Of a stretch of DNA of 64,000 bases, positions 56,916 to 64,000 are shown piece after piece. Below the pieces are notes generated by a model. It was not told the DNA's origin. It did not search any database and saw only the letters and a list, made by a program, of their open reading frames with translations. The position numbers and the translations under genes are program-made. The stretch is from Elusimicrobiota bacterium. Its GTDB lineage: Bacteria > Elusimicrobiota > Elusimicrobia > UBA1565. How positions within the stretch are numbered: position 1 is the first letter of the stretch; every line of letters starts with the position of its first letter. The DNA lies in contig JBAZVI010000006.1 of assembly GCA_041660925.1 (NCBI GenBank), forward strand, positions 186,001-250,000, given 5' to 3'.

Positions 56916-58733
56916 ATGAAGAGCGCCCTGACGCCGATCCTCTCCCTGCTGCTCGCGGGAACCGCCGCCGCCCAGGTCACCTATGTCCCCTATTCGGCCG
57001 TCCGGGGACAAGCCCTCGGCCGCGACAACTCCGCCCCCGCCGTCGGGTTCGCCGTCCCGGTCAAGTACCGGATGGAAGGGCCCGCCGTCGAGAAGCGCAC
57101 GACCGCCCCGAACCTCACCGCGGCGCACGTCCAGCGCCTCTTCGAGGGGCTCGCCGCCGTCGAAGGCTCCTCCGGCCGGGTCTTCACCCTCGAGCCGAAG
57201 CACGCTCAGGCCATCAAGACCATCTTCGACAAGCTCGACGCGCAGATGCCCGAGCCCATCACCGCCCAGCGCTGGGACGAGATCATCGACGTCATGCTGA
57301 AGACCTGCCGGGAGAACTTCGCGAAGAGCGGCTTCAACTGGGACAAGACCATGACCCAGGCGCTCGACGAGGGCGTGATGAAGGCGCAGATGCCGCCGAA
57401 CATCACCGAGGAGCAGGCGAACGACCTCATGGCCCGCGTCATCGGCATCATGGAGAAGGTCGACCGCAAGGAGTCTCTCTCCGACCAGCAGGTCGCCCGC
57501 CTCATGCAGGGCCTGATGATGATCGACTCGAAGTTCGTCGACCCCATCAGCACCGAACGCTGGGACGCCATCCTCAAGGACATGGGAGACCTCGCCGAAA
57601 AGGAGTACGCCGGCAAGGGCCGGAACTGGGACACCGTCATCGACCACATGCTCCAGAGCGCGATGACGGCCCTCAAGGAGCCGCACTCGGTCTACATGGA
57701 CCCGGCTCAGGCGAAGATGCTCTCGGACTCGATGAGCGGGACGCTCATCGGCATCGGCGTCGGCGTCTCCTCCGACACGAAGGGCATGAAGCTGGACACG
57801 ATCTACCCCGGCTCGGGCGCCGAGAAGGCGGGTCTGCGCGAGGGCGACGTCATCGTCTGGGTGCGCGACGTCGGACAGGGGAAAGTCGGCCGCTCTCTGG
57901 CCGGCCTCAAGCTCGACGACGCGGTGAAGCTCGTGCGCGGCGAGGAGGGGACGATCGTCGAGGTCAAGGTCCTGCGCGGAAGCGAGACCGTCGGCCCCAT
58001 CCCCGTGACCCGCAGCAAGGTGGAGCTCCCCAACGTCTTCTCGAAGATGGCCGCCCCCGGGATCGGCTACGTCTACCTGCTGCAGTTCTCGCAGAAGAGC
58101 GACGAGCGGGTGCTCGGCGCGGTGCGCGAGCTGCGCGGGAAGGGCGCCAAGTCCGTCATCCTGGACGTGCGCGGCAACCCGGGCGGCATCGTCCAGATGG
58201 TGGCCTCCATCGTCTCCGAGTTCTTCAAGGACGGAGACCTCATCGTCGCCTTCAAGCATCAGGGCAAGACGGCCTTCCAGGCCGTGACCGAGGGGAACGG
58301 CGAGTTCGTCGACGTGCCCGTGGTCGTCCTCGTCGACGACGGCTCGGCCTCCGCCAGCGAGATCCTCTCCGGCGCCATCCAGGACAAGCGGCCCGGCTAC
58401 GCCGTCATCGGCAGCCGCAGCTACGGAAAGGGCACCGAGCAGGTCATCCTCCCCCAGCTCGACGGCCGCGCGCTCAAGATCACCGAGAACCGCTGGTACA
58501 CGCCCAACGACCGCAACATCGCGGCCCAGGCCGATCCCAAGACCGGCCTGGAGATGCCGGGCACCGGCGGAGTGGTCCCGAACCTCACCGTCGAGGTCTC
58601 CGAGGATCAGCGCGGGAAGATCATGAAGAGCATCATGCAGGACCTCTTCGGGAGGAAGCAGGAAGGCGAGCGCCCCCGGGACCCCGTCCTGGAGAAGGCG
58701 ATCGAGGTCCTCTCCGGAGCCAACGCCGGATAG
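56916..58733 (+). CDS. Exported S41 C-terminal processing protease, paralogue 1
   Basis: 605 residues from the ATG at 56916, nine bases after GGAGG; a GTG one codon earlier is less likely. Signal peptide (LLLAGTAAAQ) then an unknown helical part (about 50-240). A PDZ domain follows (GIGVGVSSD, YPGSGAEKAGLREGDVIVWV, about 270-350) and the S41 core: DVRGNPGG, VLVDDGSASASEIL with the nucleophile near residue 477 and the Lys in SRSYGKGTEQ about 25 later. CtpA-type enzymes trim lipoproteins or wall-enzyme regulators in the periplasm. A second, shorter paralogue lies at 62302. Confidence 0.93.
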   Translation: MKSALTPILSLLLAGTAAAQVTYVPYSAVRGQALGRDNSAPAVGFAVPVKYRMEGPAVEKRTTAPNLTAAHVQRLFEGLAAVEGSSGRVFTLEPKHAQAIKTIFDKLDAQMPEPITAQRWDEIIDVMLKTCRENFAKSGFNWDKTMTQALDEGVMKAQMPPNITEEQANDLMARVIGIMEKVDRKESLSDQQVARLMQGLMMIDSKFVDPISTERWDAILKDMGDLAEKEYAGKGRNWDTVIDHMLQSAMTALKEPHSVYMDPAQAKMLSDSMSGTLIGIGVGVSSDTKGMKLDTIYPGSGAEKAGLREGDVIVWVRDVGQGKVGRSLAGLKLDDAVKLVRGEEGTIVEVKVLRGSETVGPIPVTRSKVELPNVFSKMAAPGIGYVYLLQFSQKSDERVLGAVRELRGKGAKSVILDVRGNPGGIVQMVASIVSEFFKDGDLIVAFKHQGKTAFQAVTEGNGEFVDVPVVVLVDDGSASASEILSGAIQDKRPGYAVIGSRSYGKGTEQVILPQLDGRALKITENRWYTPNDRNIAAQADPKTGLEMPGTGGVVPNLTVEVSEDQRGKIMKSIMQDLFGRKQEGERPRDPVLEKAIEVLSGANAG

Positions 58734-58751
58734 GTCGGGGTCCGCGCTTCC

Positions 58752-58800
58752 TCACTCCCGCCCCTCCCCCCCTCGGGGGAGGGGCGGGTCGTGAAGAACC
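58752..58800. repeat. Dispersed CCTCCCC/GGGGAGG repeat, copy e
   Basis: CCCCTCCCCCCCTCGGGGGA-type palindrome. It extends up to the possible GTG start of the cyclase gene, so that start is within or next to the repeat. Confidence 0.6.
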
Positions 58801-60692
58801 CCCGCAGCCCCTTTCCCCTCATGCAAAAGCGTCCCGGAAGAACCTCGTCCTGGCTTCGCGCAGCCGCACTCACCGGCGCGGCCGCGCTCGCCGCGCTCGC
58901 CGCGGCCGGCGGGATCATCGCCGGTCTCCGCCTCGAGGTCGTGACCGCCTCCCTCTTCGTCGGCCCTCTCCTCGGGCTCCTCGTCGGGAGCTTGCTCGGC
59001 CGAGCCTGCGGGCGCAAAGGATTCCTCCTGCCGCCGCTGCTCATCGTCCTCCTCCTGGCCGCGGGCCGGCTCGAGTTCGGGGTCGCGTTCGGCGCCGGCG
59101 CCGCCCTCCTGCTCCTGACCCTCCCGCTCTTCTCCGCGGCGGGGGTGCTGCTGGGCGGCTGGCTCTCCGACGACGCGGGCCGCGCGGGAGCGGGCGAGAC
59201 CCCCTTCGTCTACGGGCACGCGCTCTTCGCCGTCGCCCTCTCCGGCCTCTGCGCGGGGTTCATCGGGGATCAGGTACGCTCGCTCCTCCCCTCCGCGTGG
59301 GCCGCGCCTCCCGCGCTTCCCGGGGCCTTCGCGGCCGCCGGACGCGTCCTGGCGTACGCCGGGCTCCTCGTCCCGGCGGCCCTCGTGTGGTGGCTGCGGC
59401 CCGTCCAGCGCTTCCTCTCCGGACGGCATCCGGACGCGAAGGCGGCGGCGCGGGCGCGGGCGGAGCGGCTGCCCTACTTCCTCGCCGTCCTGGGCGCGGC
59501 CTGGGCCCTGCCGCGCATCGCCGGCGGGATCGTCCTGAGCGCGACCCTCGCGTCGCCGGCGCCGCTCTTCCGCTACGCGCTGCCCGCGGCCGCGGAGGCC
59601 TACTATCTGGCCTACCTGTGCCTGCTCTACTTCGAGCCCTATCTCTTCACGCGGGTGACTCCCAGGCTCCACGCGGGAGACGAGCTCTACGCGCGCAAGG
59701 ACGGGCCCGCGCTGAGCATCCGCCTGCGGCTCTGGCTCATGGTGCTCAACCTGGTCGTGCTCCCCATGCTGCTCATCGCGGCCTCGCTCATCGAGCAGCA
59801 CAGCTCCCTGGCGGCCGTCTGGCCGCTCCCCCTCGTCGTCCTCATCGTGGCGCTCTGCTGGCTCGTCGGCTACTGCGAGGTCCTCTATCAGAGCATCACC
59901 CGGCCGCTCGACGAGCTCGCGCGCAAGATGGAGGCCGTCGCCGGCGGGGACCTCACGGTGCGGACCTCGGTGCTCTCGAGCGACGAGCTCGGGAGGATCA
60001 AGTCCCACTTCAACGGCATGGTGGAGGGTCTCGCCGAACGCGAGCGCCTGCGCGACACCTTCGGACGCTACGTCTCCGTGGAGGTCGCCAAGCAGCTCCT
60101 GCGCTCCGGACGCATCGAGCTCGGCGGCGAGAGCATCACCGCGACCGTGCTCTTCTCCGACATCCGCGATTTCACGCCGATGAGCGAACGGATGCCCCCC
60201 CAGGAGCTCGTCGCCTTCCTGAACCGCTACTTCTCCTACATCACCGAGCCCGTCGCCGCGCACCGCGGGGTCGTCAACAAGTTCATCGGCGACGCCGTCA
60301 TGGCGATCTTCGCTCCCCAGTTCGGCTCCGCGGAGCACGCGGCCGACGGAGTCCGCGCCGCCCTCGCCATGCGCGAACGCCTCGCGGCGTTCAACGCCGG
60401 AGGCTTCGTACCGCATCCCGTCCGCTTCGGGGTCGGGATCCACACCGGGGTCCTCGTGGCCGGGAACATCGGCACGGAGAAGCGCCTCGAATATACGGTC
60501 ATCGGCGACACGGTCAACATCGCTTCGCGCATCGAGTCGCAGACCAAGACCCTCGGCTGCGACCTGCTCATGAGCGACGCCGTGCATGCGGCGCTGCCCG
60601 AGGACCTGCGGGCCGGCCTGCGCGCGGAGCGCTGCGAAGGAGTCCGCGTGAAGGGGAAGGAGAGCGCGCTGGTCCTCTATAAGCTTCTCTGA
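58791..60692 (+). CDS. Membrane-bound class III adenylate/guanylate cyclase with HAMP
   Basis: Up to 633 residues from a GTG at 58791; an ATG at 58821 is a good alternative because the GTG borders a repeat. The first half has about eight hydrophobic segments. A HAMP-type linker follows (ITRPLDELARKMEAVAGGDL) and then a class III cyclase: metal-binding Asp in VLFSDIRDFTPMS and in FIGDAVMAIF, with later EYTVIGDTVNIASRIE. It should make cAMP (or cGMP) in the cytoplasm in response to a membrane signal. No receptor-like cAMP effector is adjacent. The terminator follows directly. Confidence 0.9.
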   Translation: MKNPRSPFPLMQKRPGRTSSWLRAAALTGAAALAALAAAGGIIAGLRLEVVTASLFVGPLLGLLVGSLLGRACGRKGFLLPPLLIVLLLAAGRLEFGVAFGAGAALLLLTLPLFSAAGVLLGGWLSDDAGRAGAGETPFVYGHALFAVALSGLCAGFIGDQVRSLLPSAWAAPPALPGAFAAAGRVLAYAGLLVPAALVWWLRPVQRFLSGRHPDAKAAARARAERLPYFLAVLGAAWALPRIAGGIVLSATLASPAPLFRYALPAAAEAYYLAYLCLLYFEPYLFTRVTPRLHAGDELYARKDGPALSIRLRLWLMVLNLVVLPMLLIAASLIEQHSSLAAVWPLPLVVLIVALCWLVGYCEVLYQSITRPLDELARKMEAVAGGDLTVRTSVLSSDELGRIKSHFNGMVEGLAERERLRDTFGRYVSVEVAKQLLRSGRIELGGESITATVLFSDIRDFTPMSERMPPQELVAFLNRYFSYITEPVAAHRGVVNKFIGDAVMAIFAPQFGSAEHAADGVRAALAMRERLAAFNAGGFVPHPVRFGVGIHTGVLVAGNIGTEKRLEYTVIGDTVNIASRIESQTKTLGCDLLMSDAVHAALPEDLRAGLRAERCEGVRVKGKESALVLYKLL

Positions 60693-60708
60693 AGGCGGCG
60701 AAAGAAAA

Positions 60709-60750
60709 AGGAGCCGGGAATCCCGAAAGGGATTCCCGGCTCCTCTTTCA
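60709..60750 (+). terminator. Intrinsic terminator after the cyclase
   Basis: Perfect 16-base arms (60709-60724 and 60729-60744) with GAAA loop and CTTTC after it. Confidence 0.85.
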
Positions 60751-60771
60751 ACAGACGACAAGACGAAAGCT

Positions 60772-60816
60772 CCCCCTCCTCCGTCCCCCTCCCGCAGGAG
60801 GGGGCAGTGAGGAAAA
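60772..60816. repeat. Dispersed CCTCCCC/GGGGAGG repeat, copy f
   Basis: CCCCCTCCCGCAGGAGGGGG palindrome with the usual CAGTGAGGAA that also follows other copies. Confidence 0.6.
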
Positions 60817-60822
60817 GGGTCC

Positions 60823-61476
60823 CTACTGGATGGATACCCTGGACCCTCCAGAATCATACACCAGCGCCACCCGCATGCTGGGGACGATGGCCGCGGCGGA
60901 GCCCGAGTAGACCTCGACGCCGGCGATGAGGTTCCCGTGGATGTCCACCTGGAGCTGGGTCAGGGCGCTGTTGCTCGCGTCCGCGTACTCCCGGTTCCAG
61001 CGCAGGGTGCCGAAGCGGTCGTACTTCCAGATCCGAGCGATGGAGCGGCCGTCTCTGAGCACGCGGCCGCCCACGTAGATGTTCCCGTCCCGGTCCGCCG
61101 CGAGCGCGGTCGGGACGTTGCGGCCGCCGTCCGTGAAATCCGTCTCCCAGTCCACCGAACCGTCGAGCCGGTAGCGGATGAGGTTCATGACGCGGGAGCC
61201 CCCGCGTCCGCGCAGGGAGGTGATCAGCAGATGGCCGGACGGATCGGCGGCGACGGTCGCGGCCTGGAGGTCCGAGCCGACCGAGCGCCGCCAGTCCTCC
61301 CACAGCAGGGCCCCGGTCGCGTCGAGCCGCTTGACGTGCATGTAGACGTCGAGGCCGTCGGACCGGTTGCTCACGGAGTAGAAGCCGCCCTGGGCGTCGG
61401 TGACGGTGAACGGAGTCTCGCCGGCCCACAGGGGACCCGCGGCGAGGAGGAGTGCGCATAGCGCTGTTCTTTTCAT
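60823..61476 (-). CDS. Exported beta-propeller-like protein
   Basis: 217 residues with a signal peptide (MKRTALCALLLAAGPLWA). It has repeated units of the SBBP type: GGFYSVSNRSDGLDVYM, GHLLITSLRGRGG, GNIYVGGRVLRDG and GNLIAGVEVYSGS, each preceded by a Trp or Tyr-rich strand. The units could form a half or small propeller. Such repeats occur in secreted proteins, with no known enzyme function. A TAGAAT box lies six bases before the ATG and GAGG lies between, so the leader is very short. Confidence 0.75.
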   Translation of the reverse strand: MKRTALCALLLAAGPLWAGETPFTVTDAQGGFYSVSNRSDGLDVYMHVKRLDATGALLWEDWRRSVGSDLQAATVAADPSGHLLITSLRGRGGSRVMNLIRYRLDGSVDWETDFTDGGRNVPTALAADRDGNIYVGGRVLRDGRSIARIWKYDRFGTLRWNREYADASNSALTQLQVDIHGNLIAGVEVYSGSAAAIVPSMRVALVYDSGGSRVSIQ

Positions 61477-61503
61477 GCCTCGATTCTAACAGTCCTCCCC
61501 TCC

Positions 61504-61570
61504 GGCTCCATACGACCGCGCCCCCGGCCGCGCGCTTGATCCCGGTCAACGATGGCGGTCGTACGGAGCC
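61504..61570. repeat. Inverted repeat between divergent genes
   Basis: GGCTCCATACGACCGC (61504-61519) pairs with 61555-61570, one mismatch in 16. It lies 28 bases upstream of the propeller-like gene start and could regulate either gene. Confidence 0.55.
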
Positions 61571-61692
61571 GGAACAAACCGCTGATGGATCCGGTCTTCC
61601 TGGAAACTCCCGCGGATAGGCCGGATGCTGGGACCGCGCGGCCCCTTTGCCCATGCTTCTGAAAAAGGCGGAGGGCTATCCTGTCGGTACCG

Positions 61693-62283
61693 ATGCCCCG
61701 CTGTCTCGCGCCGCTCCTCCTGCTGGCCGCGTTCGCCGCCCCCGCGCGCGGCTTCGACGTCCCCCCCGCGAGCGGCGCGCCGCTGCCGCAGCAGGAAGTC
61801 CGCGCGCGCTGGGCGCGCTCCGCCTGCGCTGCGAGCACGACCCCCAGCGCCCGGAAGGGCCCCGCCCGCACCGAGCTGATCATCGTGCTCAAGTCTCTGC
61901 GCGAGATGGCCCTCTGCGCGCGCGGGGAGCTCCTGGCGCACTACCGCGTGGCCCTCGGACCGAACCCGCTGGGGCACAAGCGCCGCCGCGGGGACGGACG
62001 CACGCCGGAAGGGTTCTACCGCGTGACGATGAAGCAGGACTTCTACCACCGCTCGCTGCGCCTCTCCTACCCGAACGAGGACGACCGGCGCCGCGCCCGA
62101 GAAGACGGCGTCGACCCCGGCGGCGGAGTCCTCATCCACGGCCTCTCCGACTCCAAGGAGGGGCTGGGGGAGCTGCACGTCCTGCGGGACTGGACCGAGG
62201 GCTGCATCGCGGTGACCAACGAGGAGATCGACGAGGTCGACCGGCTGACGCCGGTCGGGACCGTCGTCGAGATCCGCCCTTAG
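61693..62283 (+). CDS. Exported L,D-transpeptidase (YkuD)
   Basis: 196 residues from the ATG at 61693, the start of a signal peptide (LLLLAAFAAPARG). The YkuD domain shows in LIIVLKSLREMAL, TPEGFYRVT, VLIHGLSDS and WTEGCIAVTNEEID, with catalytic Cys in the last motif and His in the third. It links peptidoglycan stems directly (3-3 cross-links) or attaches lipoproteins. The spacing is compact, with no LysM or other binding domain. It is 19 bases before the S41 paralogue 2 gene, so they probably share a transcript. Confidence 0.9.
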   Translation: MPRCLAPLLLLAAFAAPARGFDVPPASGAPLPQQEVRARWARSACAASTTPSARKGPARTELIIVLKSLREMALCARGELLAHYRVALGPNPLGHKRRRGDGRTPEGFYRVTMKQDFYHRSLRLSYPNEDDRRRAREDGVDPGGGVLIHGLSDSKEGLGELHVLRDWTEGCIAVTNEEIDEVDRLTPVGTVVEIRP

Positions 62284-62301
62284 GACCGAGAGGACATCGA
62301 C

Positions 62302-63795
62302 ATGAAGAAGACCCTGACGGCGTGCCTCTCCATGCTCCTGCTCGCGGGCGGCGCCGCGGCTCAGCTTTCCTACGTCCCTTTCACGGAGATCCGCGGGAAG
62401 GCCCTCGGCCGCGACGCCGCGGCCCCCGGCGTCGGGTCGGCCGTCCCGGTGAAGTACCGCGTGGAGAACCCGCCCGACGGGCAGAGCGCTCCCCCCCCGA
62501 ACCTCACCGAGATGCAGACCGACACCCTCCTCGTGCGGCTCGCCGGCATCATGCAGGCCGTCGACGGCAAGCGCTCGATGACGCACGCTCAGGCCGTCCG
62601 GCTCATGCAGGGCCTCATCACCATCGACTCGAAGTTCGTCGACCCCGTCAGCACCGCGCGCTGGAACGCCATCCTCCAGGACGTCGGCGACGTGGCCGAA
62701 AAGGAATACTCCGCCGAAGGCCGCGACTGGGACGTCGTCATCGATCACATGCTCCAAAAGGCGATCCAGGACCTCCGGGAGCCGCATTCCGCCTACATGG
62801 ACCCGGCGCAGGCGAAGGCCGCCGCCGATTCGTCCAACGGGACCTTCACCGGCATCGGCGTCGTCGTCTCCCCCGACGCGATGGGGATGCGGCTGGACAC
62901 GCTCTACCCCGGCTCGGGCGCCGAGGCGGCGGGACTCCTCGAGGGCGACGTCATCGCCTGGGTGGACGGAAGCTCCGTGTCGGGCCTCGCGGTCGACGAC
63001 ATCGTCAAGGTGGTGCGCGGCGAGCCCGGGACGGTCGTGAAGGTCAAGGTTCTGCGCGACGGGAAGCTCGGAGAGCCCGTCCCCGTGACCCGCAGCCGCA
63101 TCGCGATCCCGAACCTCTTCTCGCGGATGGCGGCGCCCGGGATCGGCTACCTCTACCTCCGGCAGTTCTCCCCGTCGGTCGACGAGGCCGTGCTCGCCGC
63201 GCTGCGCGCGCTGCGGGAGCAGGGGGCCCGCGCCCTCATCCTGGACGTGCGCGGCAACGGCGGCGGCCGCATCGCGGCGGTCTCCTCCATCGCCTCCGAG
63301 TTCCTCAAAGACAAAGACCTCATCGTCGCCTTCAAGCACCAGGGGAAGACGGCCTTCCGGAACGTGACCTCCGGGGACGGGGAGTTCTCCGGCGTCCCCG
63401 TGGCCGTGCTCATCGACGAGAAGTCGGCCTCCGCCAGCGAGATCCTCTCGGGCGCCCTGCAGGACAAGCGCGCCGGCTTCACGGTCATCGGCAGCCGCAG
63501 CTTCGGGAAGGGGACCGAGCAGGTCACCTTGTCCCAACCCGGCGGCCGCGCGCTCAAGCTCACCGAGAACCGCTGGTTCACGCCCGACGACCGCAGCATC
63601 GCGGCCGAGAACGACCCCGACGGCAACGAGCTCCCGGGGACCGGCGGGATCGTCCCGGACCTCGTCGTCGAGGTCTCCTCCGCGCAGCGCGTGCAGGTCA
63701 TGAAGAGCATCCTGCTCGACCTCTTCGAGCGCCCCCAGAACGGCCCGCGCCCCCAGGACCCCGTCCTGGAGAAGGCCGTCGAGGTCTTACAGTAG
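62302..63795 (+). CDS. Exported S41 C-terminal processing protease, paralogue 2
   Basis: 497 residues with a signal peptide (MLLLAGGAAAQ). It is a shorter version of the protease at 56916, with matching order: YVPFTEIRGKALGRD, a helical part, PDZ, and S41 core (DVRGNGGG, VLIDEKSASASEIL with the nucleophile near 376, SRSFGKGTEQ with the Lys about 25 later). The main difference is that the N-terminal helical region is about 110 residues shorter. It likely cuts periplasmic proteins. It sits after an L,D-transpeptidase gene, so wall-enzyme regulation by proteolysis is plausible but unproven. Confidence 0.93.
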   Translation: MKKTLTACLSMLLLAGGAAAQLSYVPFTEIRGKALGRDAAAPGVGSAVPVKYRVENPPDGQSAPPPNLTEMQTDTLLVRLAGIMQAVDGKRSMTHAQAVRLMQGLITIDSKFVDPVSTARWNAILQDVGDVAEKEYSAEGRDWDVVIDHMLQKAIQDLREPHSAYMDPAQAKAAADSSNGTFTGIGVVVSPDAMGMRLDTLYPGSGAEAAGLLEGDVIAWVDGSSVSGLAVDDIVKVVRGEPGTVVKVKVLRDGKLGEPVPVTRSRIAIPNLFSRMAAPGIGYLYLRQFSPSVDEAVLAALRALREQGARALILDVRGNGGGRIAAVSSIASEFLKDKDLIVAFKHQGKTAFRNVTSGDGEFSGVPVAVLIDEKSASASEILSGALQDKRAGFTVIGSRSFGKGTEQVTLSQPGGRALKLTENRWFTPDDRSIAAENDPDGNELPGTGGIVPDLVVEVSSAQRVQVMKSILLDLFERPQNGPRPQDPVLEKAVEVLQ

Positions 63796-63807
63796 GGTTC
63801 GTTCTTC

Positions 63808-63905
63808 CTTACTGCCCCCTCCCCTCTCGGGGGAGGGTCGGGGAGAGGGAGAACCTTGGCCGCGATGAGACCCCGAGAAGGCTCGGGGGCGGGTAAGGGG
63901 TGGGG
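63808..63905. repeat. Dispersed CCTCCCC/GGGGAGG repeat, copy g
   Basis: CCCCTCCCCTCTCGGGGGAG followed by further GGGGAG-type blocks. It lies between the S41 gene and the end of the next gene. Confidence 0.6.
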
Positions 63906-63943
63906 GAGGACATGAGGGAGCCTATCGCTCGGGGAATGACTTC

Positions 63944-64000
63944 CTACTCGAGCTCGGAGGAGTGGCCGGGGTTCTCGGCCGCGTCCCGCTCCGAGAGCGT
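63944..64000 (-). CDS. Possible C-terminal fragment of a gene beyond the window
   Basis: The minus-strand frame that reaches the right edge ends in TAG at 63946-63944. Its 18 readable codons give TLSERDAAENPGHSSELE, an acidic, hydrophilic tail. Too little is visible for a product. Another gene on that strand is expected, because the region has no other use, but this is weak. Confidence 0.35.
   Translation of the reverse strand, partial: TLSERDAAENPGHSSELE

Noticed and set aside
56813..60682. A 1289-codon Arg/Pro-rich frame over the S41 protease and the cyclase.
   Set aside because: It is a shadow frame of two clear genes and has no recognisable domain.

Overview
The window is a stretch of GC-rich bacterial chromosome, tightly packed and mostly on the minus strand up to about 49 kb. 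Many exported proteins begin with short, clear signal peptides. Both subunits of a type IIB topoisomerase (topo VI) sit beside otherwise ordinary bacterial genes, together with a PorV-like outer-membrane protein and many secreted proteases. This mix suggests a Gram-negative (diderm) lineage such as an Elusimicrobiota-like or other little-cultured bacterium. The placement is inference, because there is no rRNA gene in the window to test it. I saw no tRNA, rRNA, CRISPR array or transposase gene.

Layout. 1-9.96 kb (minus): a degenerate exported 5'-nucleotidase-like protein, an exported thioredoxin, a Lon-family protease, a DUF47/PhoU-like protein, an exported phospholipase-D-fold protein, a subtilase and a putative barrel protein. 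10.1-14.4 kb (plus): an exported HEYGH metallopeptidase, a small lipoprotein and a TraB-like exported protein. 14.5-20.2 kb (minus): mtgA, a YacP-type nuclease, a UPF1-like helicase and an RlmI-type methyltransferase with overlapping ends, then purB. 20.5-26.9 kb (minus): a seven-gene run from a response regulator to pyrE and an MFS transporter. 27.3-30.3 kb (minus): gcvT, gcvH, a PH-like membrane protein, a lipoyl/octanoyl transferase and a stand-alone RAM domain. 30.5-38.8 kb: an exported ComEC-like hydrolase, topo VI A and B, and exported metalloprotease-like proteins. 38.9-40.3 kb: asnS. 40.7-43.6 kb is a less GC-rich accessory island. It holds one integron-type gene cassette with an attC site, an AbrB-like/Doc toxin-antitoxin pair, and a GHKL ATPase/STAS-like (DUF4325) pair. 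43.6-49.2 kb (minus): an ABC-F protein, a response regulator, a PilZ-like protein, a pseudo-receiver fused to a beta-propeller, and a PorV-like barrel with a LysM domain. 49.3-64 kb (mostly plus): two related membrane proteins; an overlapping operon of ferredoxin, a C39+NlpC/P60 fusion, an amidase and a GAF-PAS protein; two S41 proteases; a membrane-bound class III cyclase; and an L,D-transpeptidase.

How it fits together. Envelope work dominates: a glycosyltransferase, an amidase, NlpC/P60 and L,D-transpeptidase enzymes for the wall, AsmA-like and PorV-like proteins for the outer membrane, and an exported set of proteases and hydrolases. Many neighbouring genes overlap by four bases, often with GTG or TTG starts.

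The most unusual items are non-coding. Five elements of 225-316 bp have terminal inverted repeats, and one end of each supplies the TAG stop codon of the adjacent gene. A palindromic element lies in frame inside two unrelated genes. A solitary attC-bearing cassette lies downstream of asnS. The promoter of the GHKL/STAS-like pair carries one palindromic operator exactly between its -35 and -10 boxes and a second copy just upstream.
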